A stretch of 64,000 nt of DNA from BD2-11 sp965115885 (lineage in GTDB: Bacteria; Gemmatimonadota; Gemmatimonadetes; Longimicrobiales; Gaopeijiaceae). Of this stretch, positions 1 to 8,857 are shown piece after piece; the stretch's first letter is position 1; each line of letters begins with the position of its first letter. The stretch lies in contig OZ220479.1 in assembly GCA_965115885.1 (NCBI GenBank), positions 1,736,001-1,800,000 of the forward strand, in the 5' to 3' direction. The translations under genes were made by a program, and so were the position numbers. The notes below the pieces were generated by a model that saw only the letters and a program-made list of their open reading frames with translations, was not told the origin of the DNA and did no database searches.

Positions 1-1357
1 GGAAGACCTCCCTCATCTCGGCCGCGGGCACGGACACCGAGACGTCCTGGGTCCCGATCTCGACTCCGTCCGCACCGTAGAAGAAAACGCGGATGTCGAT
101 CGAGCCTCCCTCGTCCAACGAGTTGTTGACGAGCTCGCCGGTCACCGATCCTCCCCCGCCTCCGTAGGGCTGCAGGACGGTCGCTTCGATCTCGAACTCG
201 AGGGTCGACATCTCCTCTTCCAAGAGCCGCGCCGCCTCAGCCGTGTCGCCTTGGGCCATCAGCCCTTGGGCGAGAAGGCGGTAGACGTTGTTGTTGTAGG
301 GATCCATCTCCATGAGCGAGGCCGCCGCCGGATAGAGCTCGTCCAGCTCGCCGGCGAGGTAGAGCGCCTGGGCGTAGTTGTAGAGCGCGTCCCGGCTCTC
401 GGGGATGAGCTCGTAGGAGCGACCGAAGGCCTGGGCCGCCATCGAGTAGCGCTCGGCGTTGTAGAGGCCGATGCCGGTCACGTAGTAGTCGCGCGACGTG
501 AGGTCGGTGCGGGCCAGCAACCCTCTGTATATCTCGGCGGCTTCCTCGTTGCGGTCCATGTTCATGAGGACCACGGCGAGATTGCTGAGCGCGGTTACGT
601 TGTCCGGGCTTCGCTGCAGATAGTCGCGGTAGGCCGCTTCGGCATCCTCGTTGCGGCCCATGGTCGCCAGAATCTGAGCTAGGTTGAAGGCCGCGATTTC
701 CTCGTTCTCGGCCCACATCCGCTGGACGTCCTCCGGTTGCGCGTCGCGGTCCGGGCCCCGCAGAAGCTCGAGCGAGGTTCGGTACCAGTCGGTGGCCGCC
801 TCGTCGTTGCCGAGCTGCGCGTGGATCGAGCCCAGATTGAGCATGGCTTCGGGACGCTTCCGGTAGATGGCGTGGGCCGACTCGAGCAGGGGAATCGCCT
901 CTTCCATGCCCCCCGCCTGAATCCGGTTCACCGCCTGATTGTACAAGCTCACCCACTGTTGCTCGCGTAGCGGATCCAAGTCGAACGAGTACAGCGGATA
1001 GAGGTCCTCGGCCTTGACCCACATCGAGTCGGCCCCCTCGAGGTCGTTCAAGCCCACGTAGGCCTCTCCGGCCTGGCGGTACGACTGGGGGTTGTTGGGC
1101 TGGTTGACGATCCCTTCCAGCGCCGCCTCCAGCGCATCCCGGTACCGCGCCTCGCGCGCTTCGGGATCGGCGTTCTGCATCGCCTGCGACAAAGCCAACG
1201 CGGCGGTGCGCGTGAACATGTTGTCGCGCGGCGGCACGCCCTGCTCCGCGCCCGGCGTCGGGACGGCGTCGGCCGCACCGCCGCCGGAGCCGGCGGCGCA
1301 CCCTCCCGCTGCGACCACCGTACCCGCCACCAGCGCGACTCCAAGCTGGAACTTCAT
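1..1357 (-). CDS. TPR-repeat lipoprotein, 3' end cut by window edge
   Basis: 452 residues are visible and the C-terminus lies beyond the left edge. The ATG at 1357 opens a lipoprotein signal: basic MKFQ, a short hydrophobic stretch and a lipobox ending AAGGC, so the mature protein is probably lipid-anchored in the envelope. Residues about 130-390 form tandem TPR-like helical repeats (alanine-rich pairs with LYNQAV, MLNLGSIHAQLG, AFNLAQILATMGR). A glycine-rich linker near residue 405 leads into a beta-rich tail. TPR lipoproteins usually act as assembly scaffolds in the envelope, but the partner cannot be read here. It stands alone, with a 388-bp gap separating it from ispE. Function is inferred from fold only. 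Confidence 0.8.
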   Translation of the reverse strand, partial: MKFQLGVALVAGTVVAAGGCAAGSGGGAADAVPTPGAEQGVPPRDNMFTRTAALALSQAMQNADPEAREARYRDALEAALEGIVNQPNNPQSYRQAGEAYVGLNDLEGADSMWVKAEDLYPLYSFDLDPLREQQWVSLYNQAVNRIQAGGMEEAIPLLESAHAIYRKRPEAMLNLGSIHAQLGNDEAATDWYRTSLELLRGPDRDAQPEDVQRMWAENEEIAAFNLAQILATMGRNEDAEAAYRDYLQRSPDNVTALSNLAVVLMNMDRNEEAAEIYRGLLARTDLTSRDYYVTGIGLYNAERYSMAAQAFGRSYELIPESRDALYNYAQALYLAGELDELYPAAASLMEMDPYNNNVYRLLAQGLMAQGDTAEAARLLEEEMSTLEFEIEATVLQPYGGGGGSVTGELVNNSLDEGGSIDIRVFFYGADGVEIGTQDVSVSVPAAEMREVF

Positions 1358-1745
1358 CCGGCATTCCTCCTCGTCGGTTGATGCGGCGCGGCCGCACGCC
1401 GCGCGCCTCCATGGCATGGAGGCGCGATCGAAACCCCAATGCCCCTCGACGAAGGTAACGGTATCGCACGATAGCCGTTCCGTCAAACCCGAATCCCGGC
1501 TCGGAGCGCGACCGCCCGAATCGGCCCGAAACCTTCGTCGCGCTGTTCCGCGAGCTCGTCCGGTCGCCCGCGGCCTTCGCCTCGCGCAAGCTTTGAGACC
1601 AAAACGTCGAACGTGAACTTTCAGTTGTAGTTAAGACTTTCGATAATACGTCCTTCGGCAACTTCGTGGCTCCCGTCCGCGTCGACGGGAACCGGACGCC
1701 GATCCCGCGCAAAAGAACCCGGCGCCGTCCCCTGGGGAGCCGCCG
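1358..1745. other. gene-free gap between ispE and the TPR lipoprotein
   Basis: No credible gene is seen. Most of the stretch is as GC-rich as its surroundings. An AT-rich pocket at about 1619-1655 contains TATTAT and TTAACT on the minus strand and is the likeliest place for the lipoprotein promoter, which would give a leader of about 270 nt. No well-spaced -35/-10 pair could be settled. Confidence 0.35.
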
Positions 1746-2666
1746 TCATCGAGCCGGATTCGGGGCGTCCGCCGCCCGGACGGAGGGAACGTTCTCGAGG
1801 GTGCTCGTCGGGTGGACGCGCCCCGCCCCGCGCCCCCTCCGGATGCGGTGCAGGGCGCGCGCCGCCGATCCCTCGTCCGGGTACACGGCGAACACCGTGC
1901 CGCCGCTGCCCGACATGAGCGCCAGCAGGGGCGACGTCCGCCGGAGCGCGGCGGCCGTCTCGCGCAGGTCGGGCCGAACGGCGAACACGGGGAGTTCGAA
2001 GTCGTTGTGGGCCGATTCCGCCACCGCCGTCCAGTCGCGGCAGCGATCCGGAGCGAGGGGCGGCGGCCCGGCGCGCGCGCCCCGTCCTTCCGCTTCCTCG
2101 CTCCGAGCGAGCAGGCCGTACGCCCACGCCGTCTCCACTCCCTGCGGCGACTCCACCAACAGCACCGGCCGCGGGGGAAGCGGGTTCAGGGGCGCGAGAC
2201 GGTCGCCTCGGCCGCTGCCCAGCGCGAACGGCGACCGCGACAGGAAAAAGGGGACGTCCGCACCCAGTCCGCGCGCCATCCGGACGAGCGCGGCGGCGCC
2301 CATGGGCGGGGCGAACAGCGCGTCGAGACAGCGCAGCGTCGCAGCGGCGTCCGAGGAACCGCCTCCCAATCCGCCCCCGACCGGAATGCGCTTTTCCAGC
2401 CGGACGGCCACTCCGCCCCGCTCGCCGCGCGCGTCCAGGTAGGTCCGCGCCGCCCGATGCACCAAGTTGTCGCGCGGATCGCCCAGGTCGGCGCCGACGA
2501 CCTCCACGGCGATCCCTGCCGCGGCGCGCTCGATCCGCAGGCGGTCGCGCAACCCGACTGCCGCGAAGAGAGTGTCGACGTCGTGGTAACCGTCGGCTCG
2601 ACGCGCGCCCACGCGCAACGCGAGATTGACCTTGGCCGGAGCGTCGACCGCGACCGCGCGGCTCAC
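1746..2666 (-). CDS. ispE: 4-diphosphocytidyl-2-C-methyl-D-erythritol kinase
   Basis: GHMP-family kinase of 306 residues that phosphorylates CDP-ME with ATP in the non-mevalonate (MEP) isoprenoid pathway in the cytoplasm. The sequence shows the N-terminal PAKVNLALRV motif (Lys12), the glycine-rich ATP loop PVGGGLGGGSSDAA at about 96-108, the GADVPFF motif with the expected catalytic Asp near 137, and the C-terminal SGSGGTVFAVY loop. Length is normal for IspE. The GTG start at 2666 overlaps the stop of the upstream flippase gene as GTGA, which decides the start and suggests translational coupling. It is the last gene of the overlapped cluster that begins at alaS. Confidence 0.93.
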   Translation of the reverse strand: MSRAVAVDAPAKVNLALRVGARRADGYHDVDTLFAAVGLRDRLRIERAAAGIAVEVVGADLGDPRDNLVHRAARTYLDARGERGGVAVRLEKRIPVGGGLGGGSSDAAATLRCLDALFAPPMGAAALVRMARGLGADVPFFLSRSPFALGSGRGDRLAPLNPLPPRPVLLVESPQGVETAWAYGLLARSEEAEGRGARAGPPPLAPDRCRDWTAVAESAHNDFELPVFAVRPDLRETAAALRRTSPLLALMSGSGGTVFAVYPDEGSAARALHRIRRGRGAGRVHPTSTLENVPSVRAADAPNPAR

Positions 2667-3694
2667 GGTCGGGCGGCTTCCGCTTCCCTGCGCTCGCCGC
2701 TTCGAGCCATCTCGCCGAAAGAGAACCCCATGCGCCAGAAGTACCAGAGCCCGATCGCGGTCACCGGGACGAAAGTCGCGACGTGATATCCCGCGGCGAA
2801 CGCCAGCGAGGGGTTCTCGGCGATCCCGAGGACGTTGACCAGCGCCACTCGCACCGCGGCCTCGAACGGACCGAAGAACCCCGGCGCGGAGGGAAGCGCG
2901 ACGGCCAACGCGACGACCCCGTTCAAAAAGAGCGCGTCCGCGTATCCGGCGTCGATGCCGAACGCGCGGAAGCCCAGCCAGAAGGAAGTCGAATTCCAGA
3001 GCCACAAGACCAAGCTCCACCCCGCCGCGCGCATCATCAGCGCGGGGCTCTTGAGCGCGCTCAGCCCTTGGACGAGACCTTCCGCGACGGAGAGCGTCGC
3101 GCGCGCCGCCGCGCTCGGCAGGCGCGCGGCCGCCGCCCGCGCGGCCGCGTGCGCCCAATCCGGCCGCCGGAGCGCCAGCGCCAGCGTCAGCACGACGACC
3201 GCGAGCACGACGAGGAACCCGGCCACCGCGCTTCCGACCAGCTCGCCCGCCAGCTCCGTGTCCGCCCGGAATCCCGGCAACGACGACGAGACCGCGAGCA
3301 GCGCCACGACCGTGACGCCGTCGAAGAGACGTTCGACGACCAGCGAGGCCAGGCACGCGGAGGTTCGCATCCCTTCCATGCGCGCGAGCGACCAAGCCCG
3401 GGCGAACTCGCCGATCCGCGCGGGCAGCAGGTTCGTGGCCATGAAGCCGATGGCGGTGGCGGCGAAGCGGGCGCGGAGGCCGATCCGGAGACGAAGCGGG
3501 ACGAGCAACGCCTTCCACCGTACGGCCCGCACCAGAAAGCCGGAGGTGGCGACGAACACCGAAGCCAGCAGCCATCCCGCATCGGCGGCCGCCACCTCGG
3601 CGGCTATGGCGCCCAAATCCTCGCCGCGGAACACCCACCACAACAGCAACGCGCTGACGGAGAGCCCGGCGACCGCCTTCCAGGCCGAGGTCAC
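2663..3694 (-). CDS. Lysylphosphatidylglycerol synthase TM-region (UPF0104) family membrane protein
   Basis: 343-residue integral membrane protein with about eight hydrophobic segments. It carries family signatures such as ATNLLPARIGEFARA near residue 90 and a PSAPGFFGPFEAA segment near 270, typical of the flippase-like UPF0104/LPG_synthase_TM family. The aminoacyl-transferase half of MprF is absent, so it is more likely a lipid or polyisoprenoid translocase-like protein than an MprF enzyme. The gene lies 10 bp downstream of pdxJ and overlaps ispE by four bases. Its place next to an isoprenoid gene may mean lipid-linked substrates, but that is inference. Confidence 0.8.
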   Translation of the reverse strand: MTSAWKAVAGLSVSALLLWWVFRGEDLGAIAAEVAAADAGWLLASVFVATSGFLVRAVRWKALLVPLRLRIGLRARFAATAIGFMATNLLPARIGEFARAWSLARMEGMRTSACLASLVVERLFDGVTVVALLAVSSSLPGFRADTELAGELVGSAVAGFLVVLAVVVLTLALALRRPDWAHAAARAAAARLPSAAARATLSVAEGLVQGLSALKSPALMMRAAGWSLVLWLWNSTSFWLGFRAFGIDAGYADALFLNGVVALAVALPSAPGFFGPFEAAVRVALVNVLGIAENPSLAFAAGYHVATFVPVTAIGLWYFWRMGFSFGEMARSGERREAEAARP

Positions 3695-3704
3695 CGGAGA
3701 AGCG

Positions 3705-4469
3705 TCAGTAGCCGATGGGGGGCAGCCATCCTTCGTCGCTCACGGTCCCGGGGGCGCGCCGAACGATCTCCCCCATCTCCCTCACCGCCCGTTCGAGCCC
3801 CACCAGCACCGCGCGCGCGACGACGCTGTGGCCGATGTTGAGTTCCTCGATCTCGGGCACGGCGGCCACCGGGACGACGTTCTCGTAGGTCAGCCCATGG
3901 CCGGCGTGCACCGCCAATCCCGCGGCCCGAGCGTCTCGCGCCGCCGCCGCGAGGCGGTCGAGCTGCGCCGCGCGCCCGTCCGGCCCCGCGAGCGCGTATT
4001 CGCCGGTGTGAAGCTCCACGGCGTGGGCGCCCAGCCCGGCGCTGGCCTCGACGGACCTCTCGTCCGGGTCGATGAAGAGCGAGGTCCGGATCCCGGCGTC
4101 GGCGAGGCGGACGAGCGCGTCCCGCATGGCGGCGCGCACTTCGGCCGAACCGAGCGCCAGCCCCCCCTCGGTGGTGACTTCCTCGCGGCGCTCGGGCACG
4201 AGCGTGGCCTGCATCGGCCCGAGTTCGCACGCCAGCTCCAGGATGTCGGGGGCGGCGGCCAGCTCGAGGTTGATCCCCGTGCGCGCCGTCTCCATGAGCA
4301 ACCGCACGTCGCGGTCGTCGATGTGGCGGCGATCCTCGCGCAGGTGCACGGTGATCCCGTCGGCGGCGCCCAGTTCGACCAGCACCGCCGCGCGCACGGG
4401 GTCGGGTTCGTCCGTCCGGCGCGCCTGCCGGACGGTGGCGACGTGGTCGATGTTGACGTAGAAGCGCAT
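3705..4469 (-). CDS. pdxJ: Pyridoxine 5'-phosphate synthase
   Basis: 254-residue TIM-barrel enzyme that condenses 3-amino-2-oxopropyl phosphate with deoxyxylulose 5-phosphate to form pyridoxine 5'-phosphate (DXP-dependent vitamin B6 synthesis). Visible family motifs are NIDHVATVRQAR at the N-terminus, the HLREDRRHI segment near 45, LFIDPDE, HTGEYA with the active-site His, and HAGHGLTYENV. An in-frame TTG lies four codons upstream, but the ATG at 4469 directly precedes RFYVNIDHVAT as in other PdxJ proteins, so I use it. It lies 8 bp after hflX. PdxJ and IspE both draw on deoxyxylulose 5-phosphate, a reasonable metabolic pairing in one operon. Confidence 0.94.
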   Translation of the reverse strand: MRFYVNIDHVATVRQARRTDEPDPVRAAVLVELGAADGITVHLREDRRHIDDRDVRLLMETARTGINLELAAAPDILELACELGPMQATLVPERREEVTTEGGLALGSAEVRAAMRDALVRLADAGIRTSLFIDPDERSVEASAGLGAHAVELHTGEYALAGPDGRAAQLDRLAAAARDARAAGLAVHAGHGLTYENVVPVAAVPEIEELNIGHSVVARAVLVGLERAVREMGEIVRRAPGTVSDEGWLPPIGY

Positions 4470-4477
4470 GGCGTGTC

Positions 4478-5770
4478 TCAACCGGATGGGGGAACGGCGC
4501 CGGCGGGCGACTCCGGGGCGTCGATCTCCACGATCTCGACGTCTCCGCGGGCATGGAGTCGGCCGAGCGCCGGAGCGGGAAGCCGGGCGGTGACCGCCAT
4601 CGCGGAGCCGTCGTGCGTCGTCTTCACAACCTCACCCTCCCGATAGAGCTCTGCAAGCGTCCTCCCGTCCGTCGCGTCGAGCACCACCCGCACGCTGCGC
4701 AACGCGGTCCGGATGCGGCCCAGAAGCACGTCCGTCAGCCGTCCGAGCGTCTCCCGCCGCACCGCCGACACGAAGACGGAGGGCGTGTCCTCGCAGCCGC
4801 GCACGCGCTCCCGGAGCACTTCCTCTTCGGCGTGGGTGACGAGGTCGGTCTTGTTGAACACGAGCACGCGGGGAGCGTCCTGGAGTTCCAGCTCCTCGAG
4901 CACCTCGTGCACGACCGCGAGCCGGTTCTCCCAGTCGGGCGACGAAGCGTCCACGACGTGCAGGATGAGATCGGCCTCCCGGGCCTCTTCCAGCGTCGAG
5001 CGGAAGGAGGCGACGAGATCGTGCGGGAGTTTGCGGATGAAGCCCACCGTGTCGGTGAGCAACGCCCGGTGCCCCTCGCCCACGGACACGGTCCGCGTGG
5101 CCGGATCGAGGGTGGCGAAGAGTCGGTCCTCCACCGCGAGGTCGGCGCCGGAAAGCGCCTTGAGCAGCGACGACTTGCCTGCGTTCGTGTATCCGACCAG
5201 CGCCGCTCGGAAGGAGTTCGCGCGCGCCTTGCGTTGGGTGGCGCGCGATCGCTTGACTCCCTCCAGCTTTCGTTTCAACTCCGTGATCCGGGCGCCGATC
5301 AGGCGCCGGTCGGTTTCGAGCTGGGTTTCGCCAGGCCCCCTCAGACCGATCCCTCCGCGGATGCGCGACAGGTGGCTCCACATGCGCTTCAGGCGCGGCA
5401 ACAGGTATTCGAGCTGCGCCAATTCCACCTGCATGCGGGCCTCGCGGGTGCGCGCGCGGGTGGCGAAGATGTCCAGGATGAGCTCGGCGCGGTCCATCAC
5501 CCGGATCTCGAGCGCGTCCTCCAGGTGGCGTGCCTGGTCCGGCTTCAGCTCGTCGTCGAAGACGACCAGGTCGGCTTGTGCGGAGCGCGCCGTCGCACGC
5601 AATTCGCGGACCTTGCCCTCGCCGATGTAGAAGCGCGCGTGAGGGCTGCGGATGCGCTGCCGCACCGTCCCCACCACCTCCGCGCCGGCGGTGTCCGCCA
5701 GTCGGGTCAGCTCTTCGAGGTTCTCGCGCGCCGCGGCCCGGCGCATGCGCGCGCGGGGCGCGGCGACCAA
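4478..5770 (-). CDS. hflX: GTPase HflX (ribosome-associated)
   Basis: GTP-binding protein of the HflX family, which binds the 50S subunit and rescues stalled or heat-damaged ribosomes. The N-terminal domain shows HARFYIGEGKV and VFDDELKPDQARHLE. The linker has ILDIFATRARTREARMQVEL and the hallmark GGIGLRGPGETQLETDRR. The G domain has G1 GYTNAGKSS, G3 DTVGFIRKLP and G4 NKTD. The start is unclear: no ATG or GTG sits where the family N-terminus should begin (DRAILVAAP). I chose the TTG at 5770. The ATG at 5746 would lose eight more residues, while a non-standard codon or a start inside rarA would add some. It follows rarA by 44 bp. Confidence 0.88.
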   Translation of the reverse strand: MVAAPRARMRRAAARENLEELTRLADTAGAEVVGTVRQRIRSPHARFYIGEGKVRELRATARSAQADLVVFDDELKPDQARHLEDALEIRVMDRAELILDIFATRARTREARMQVELAQLEYLLPRLKRMWSHLSRIRGGIGLRGPGETQLETDRRLIGARITELKRKLEGVKRSRATQRKARANSFRAALVGYTNAGKSSLLKALSGADLAVEDRLFATLDPATRTVSVGEGHRALLTDTVGFIRKLPHDLVASFRSTLEEAREADLILHVVDASSPDWENRLAVVHEVLEELELQDAPRVLVFNKTDLVTHAEEEVLRERVRGCEDTPSVFVSAVRRETLGRLTDVLLGRIRTALRSVRVVLDATDGRTLAELYREGEVVKTTHDGSAMAVTARLPAPALGRLHARGDVEIVEIDAPESPAGAVPPSG

Positions 5771-5814
5771 AATCGCGCGATCGCTGCGGGGACGGTTGTC
5801 GACGAGTCGGCCGG

Positions 5815-7251
5815 CTATGGAGCCACCTCCGCGTTCCGGGACGGGCCGGAACGCGTCCCCGCGCCGCCCCCGTCCCCGTCTTCGTCCCGGAGGGCGCGGG
5901 CGCGCAAGGCCTCGAAGCGTTCGAGTCTCGCCGCGACGTCCCGCTCCTGCCCCGTCGATCCCGGGCGATAGAAGCGCTCGCCTTCGAGTTCTTCGGGAAG
6001 ATAGCTCTGGGCGGCGACGCCGTCCGGCGCGTCCGGATCGTACCGGTACCCGGCTCCGTATCCCAGTTGCCGCACGACCTCGGTCGGAGCGTTGCGGAGA
6101 TGGAGCGGCACCTGGGCGCCGGGCGTCGAGCGCGCCGCCCGCCGGGCGTCGAGCCACGCCCGGTGGAGGCGGTTCGACTTGGGCGCCGACGCCAGGTACA
6201 CCGCGACTTGAGCGAGGGCGAGCTCCCCCTCGGGAGAGCCCAGGAAGCGAAAGGCGTCGCGACCGCCCAGCGCCAGCGCCAGCGCCTGCGGATCGGCCAG
6301 CCCGACGTCCTCCGCGGCCATGCGCACCAGCCGCCGTGCGACGTAGAGGGGATCCTGACCTCCGTCGAGCATGCGCGCCAGCCAGTAGAGGGCGCCGTCC
6401 GGGTCGCTGCCGCGGATCGCCTTGTGCAGGGCGGAGACGGTGTTGTAGTGCTCCTCGCCGCCCTTGTCGAAGTGCGCGAAGCGGTGTTGGGCCGCCTGCC
6501 GCGCGTGATCCATGGAGACGACGCGGTCGGGACCGGCCAAATCGTCGGCCCGCTCCAGCACCCCGAGGGCGCGCCGCGCGTCTCCGTCGGCGCGGGTGGC
6601 GATCCAGTCCAGCACGCCCGCGGCGGCGCCCTCCGGCGCCCGACCCAGGCCCCGTTCGCCATCCTCCAGCGCGCGCCTCAGAACGGCGACCAATTCGTCC
6701 GCCGAGAGCGGCTCCAGGACGAACACCGGGGCGCGCGAAAGCAGCGGCCGAACGACTTCGAAACTCGGGTTCTCGGTGGTCGCGCCGACCAGGAAGACGA
6801 CCCCCTCCTCGACGTAGGGAAGAAACGCGTCCTGCTGCGCCTTGTTGAAGCGGTGGATCTCGTCGCAGAAGAGGATCGTCCCGCGCCCGGTCGCTGCGCG
6901 GCGCTCCCGAGCTTCGGCGATGATCGCGCGGACGCGCGCCACCCCCTCCGTGACCGCGGAAAACGCGACGAAGGCGGCGTCGCCGCGCTGGGCCATGAGC
7001 CGCGCCAGCGTGGTTTTCCCGCTCCCCGGGGGGCCCCAGAGGATCAGGCTCGAAAGCGCGCCGCCCTCGAGCATCGTCCTGAGCGGGCTGCCGTCCTCCA
7101 GCAGCCGACTCTGGCCCGCGAATTCGGCGAGCGCGCGCGGGCGCATGCGCGCCGCGAGCGGAGCGCCCGCACCGACGGGGAAATCCGTCCCGCGCGCCGC
7201 GCCGCGGAAGTCGCTTCCGCTCTCGTCCCCGAAGAGGCTGAGCTCGCTCAC
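5815..7251 (-). CDS. rarA: Replication-associated recombination AAA ATPase RarA/MgsA
   Basis: 478-residue AAA+ ATPase related to clamp loaders and RuvB that acts at stalled replication forks. The sequence shows RPRALAEFAGQ near the start, Walker A WGPPGSGKTTLA, Walker B LFCDEIHRFNKAQQD, sensor 1 VGATTENPSFEV, then the C-terminal helical/tetramerisation region (HYNTVSALHKAIRGSDPDGA, YGAGYRYDPDAPDG). Length matches the family. The GTG at 7251 overlaps the cca stop (GTGA), indicating translational coupling and fixing the start. The far C-terminus is rich in charged and glycine residues. Confidence 0.92.
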   Translation of the reverse strand: MSELSLFGDESGSDFRGAARGTDFPVGAGAPLAARMRPRALAEFAGQSRLLEDGSPLRTMLEGGALSSLILWGPPGSGKTTLARLMAQRGDAAFVAFSAVTEGVARVRAIIAEARERRAATGRGTILFCDEIHRFNKAQQDAFLPYVEEGVVFLVGATTENPSFEVVRPLLSRAPVFVLEPLSADELVAVLRRALEDGERGLGRAPEGAAAGVLDWIATRADGDARRALGVLERADDLAGPDRVVSMDHARQAAQHRFAHFDKGGEEHYNTVSALHKAIRGSDPDGALYWLARMLDGGQDPLYVARRLVRMAAEDVGLADPQALALALGGRDAFRFLGSPEGELALAQVAVYLASAPKSNRLHRAWLDARRAARSTPGAQVPLHLRNAPTEVVRQLGYGAGYRYDPDAPDGVAAQSYLPEELEGERFYRPGSTGQERDVAARLERFEALRARALRDEDGDGGGAGTRSGPSRNAEVAP

Positions 7252-8567
7252 GCGGGCGTTCCCCGCGCCGCCGCCCGCGTGCGGGCCTCGATGTAGCGCC
7301 GGGCCCGTCCCGCCAGATCCGAACGGCGGTTTCGGGAGGGATCTTCCAGGACCAGATCGAGCAGATGGGCGAACACGGCCCCGAATTCGGGACCGGGAGG
7401 AAAGCCCATGGCGATCAGGTCCCGTCCGTTCAACGCCAAGTCCGACACCGCGAGCGGGGGGTCCTTCGCCAATTCCGCCCGGACCGCGCGCCAACGGGCG
7501 AGCACGACGCCCGCGGAGTCCGGCATCCCCCGCTCGGCCTCGAGGCGCGCGCGCGCGATCCAGATGCGGAACAGGTCGCGGCGGTTCACGTTGCGGGTCC
7601 GGCGCAGCCAGCGGCGCACCTGCGCGGGCCCGGCGCGGAGATCGAGGGGAGCCTGTGCGGCGCGCACCAGCCCGCGCACGCTCTCGACGTCGGATCGGGA
7701 ATAGCGGAGCCGCTCCATCAACGCGGCCGCGCGCGGCCCGGTCTCGCCCAGGAGGCACGCCAGGCGGGCGAGCGGATGCCTTCGGGAGACGATGTCCACC
7801 GTCAGCAGGGCGGCGCTCCAGCCGTCGAGCGAGCCCCCCGCCCTGCGATCCGGACGTCGCGCCAGTTCCGGGTAGAGAACGGGAAGAACGCCGGCGGCGG
7901 CGTACAGGGAGAGCGCGCGCGACGGGATCGCGGAGGCGAGGACCCCGTTCAGCTCCTCGCGCACCCGCTCCGGGGACAGATCGGCCAGATGCCGCCTGTG
8001 TCGGCGGAGGGCGGACCAAGTGTTCGCCTCTATGGAGAAGGCGAAGCGCCCGGCGAAGCGCAGCGCGCGCAGGATGCGCAGAAAATCCTCGGCGAAGCGG
8101 GTTCGGGCGTCGCCCACCGTGCGCAGGATCCCCGCGGCGAGATCGTCCGCTCCTCCGAAGGGATCGCGCAACTCCTCGCGCAGGGGATGCCAGGCGATGG
8201 CGTTGACGGTGAAGTCCCGTCGCGCCAAGTCCTCTTCGACGTCGTCGGCGAACGCGATGGTGGCCCTGCGCCCGAAGGTCTCCACGTCGCGCCGGAAGGT
8301 GGTGACCTCGTACATGCCCCGGTGCGTGAGCACCCCCACCGTCCCGTGTTCGATCCCGACCGGCACGACCCTCCCGAACACCGCCCGCACCTGGTCGGGT
8401 CGGGCGCGCGTGGCCAAGTCCCAGTCGCCGGCTCCGGCGGGCCGTCCCGCGAGCGCATCGCGCACGACGCCCCCCACCGCCCACGTTTCGAAGCCGGCCC
8501 GCTCGAGTTTGCGGATCACCCAGCGGACCGAGTCGGGAGCGGCCGGCGGTTCTCCCTGCTTCGTCAC
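7248..8567 (-). CDS. cca: CCA tRNA nucleotidyltransferase / poly(A) polymerase family
   Basis: 439-residue class II nucleotidyltransferase that adds or repairs the 3' CCA of tRNAs. The N-terminal NTase head has AVGGVVRDALAGR and a GDWDLAT metal-binding motif (the Asp-x-Asp pair). These are followed by MYEVTTFRRD, RRDFTVNAIAWHP and the RNA-binding region FAEDFLRILRALRFAGRFAF. Discrimination between CCA-adding, A-adding and poly(A) polymerase activity is not possible by eye. The GTG at 8567 overlaps the upstream small gene's stop (GTGA). It is followed with the same overlap by rarA. Confidence 0.9.
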   Translation of the reverse strand: MTKQGEPPAAPDSVRWVIRKLERAGFETWAVGGVVRDALAGRPAGAGDWDLATRARPDQVRAVFGRVVPVGIEHGTVGVLTHRGMYEVTTFRRDVETFGRRATIAFADDVEEDLARRDFTVNAIAWHPLREELRDPFGGADDLAAGILRTVGDARTRFAEDFLRILRALRFAGRFAFSIEANTWSALRRHRRHLADLSPERVREELNGVLASAIPSRALSLYAAAGVLPVLYPELARRPDRRAGGSLDGWSAALLTVDIVSRRHPLARLACLLGETGPRAAALMERLRYSRSDVESVRGLVRAAQAPLDLRAGPAQVRRWLRRTRNVNRRDLFRIWIARARLEAERGMPDSAGVVLARWRAVRAELAKDPPLAVSDLALNGRDLIAMGFPPGPEFGAVFAHLLDLVLEDPSRNRRSDLAGRARRYIEARTRAAARGTPA

Positions 8568-8857
8568 CGCCAGGCAGCCGCGCAGCGATCCAGGATCAGG
8601 CGCAGCCGGGAGGCCGGATCGGCTTCGTCGGCGGCCGCTTCGCAGGCGTAGGTGAGAAAAGCGTCCGCGGCCAGGAGCTGGAAGGCCGCGCGCCGGTCGA
8701 GTCTCCGGGCCACGTCGGCGCGGTCGAGCGCAGCGACGCCGAGATCGGCCAGTCCCTCGACCGACAGGGGGAGGTCGTCGTCGACCGCGAGCCACTCCTC
8801 GAGCGCGGCCGGCGCGGGCGGGCGTCGCGTCTCCAGCCAAGCGCCCAGCGCCGTCAC
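8564..8857 (-). CDS. Unknown 97-aa protein between alaS and cca
   Basis: 97 residues from a GTG at 8857. I do not recognise the family. It is alanine-, leucine- and aspartate-rich and looks all-helical (ALGAWLETRRPPAPAALEEW, then FQLLAADAFLTYACEAAADE), with no signal peptide or membrane segment. The support for it being real is its context: its start overlaps the alaS stop as GTGA and its stop overlaps the cca start as GTGA, the same arrangement as the confirmed neighbours. The amino-acid composition is normal here, while the other frames across it look like noise. A small tRNA- or alaS-linked helper is possible but unproven. Confidence 0.6.
   Translation of the reverse strand: MTALGAWLETRRPPAPAALEEWLAVDDDLPLSVEGLADLGVAALDRADVARRLDRRAAFQLLAADAFLTYACEAAADEADPASRLRLILDRCAAAWR

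Noticed and set aside
237..1712. 491-codon frame overlapping the TPR lipoprotein on the same strand
   Set aside because: It is another frame of the same strand with arginine/glycine-rich nonsense; the neighbouring frame gives a clear signal peptide, lipobox and TPR repeats.
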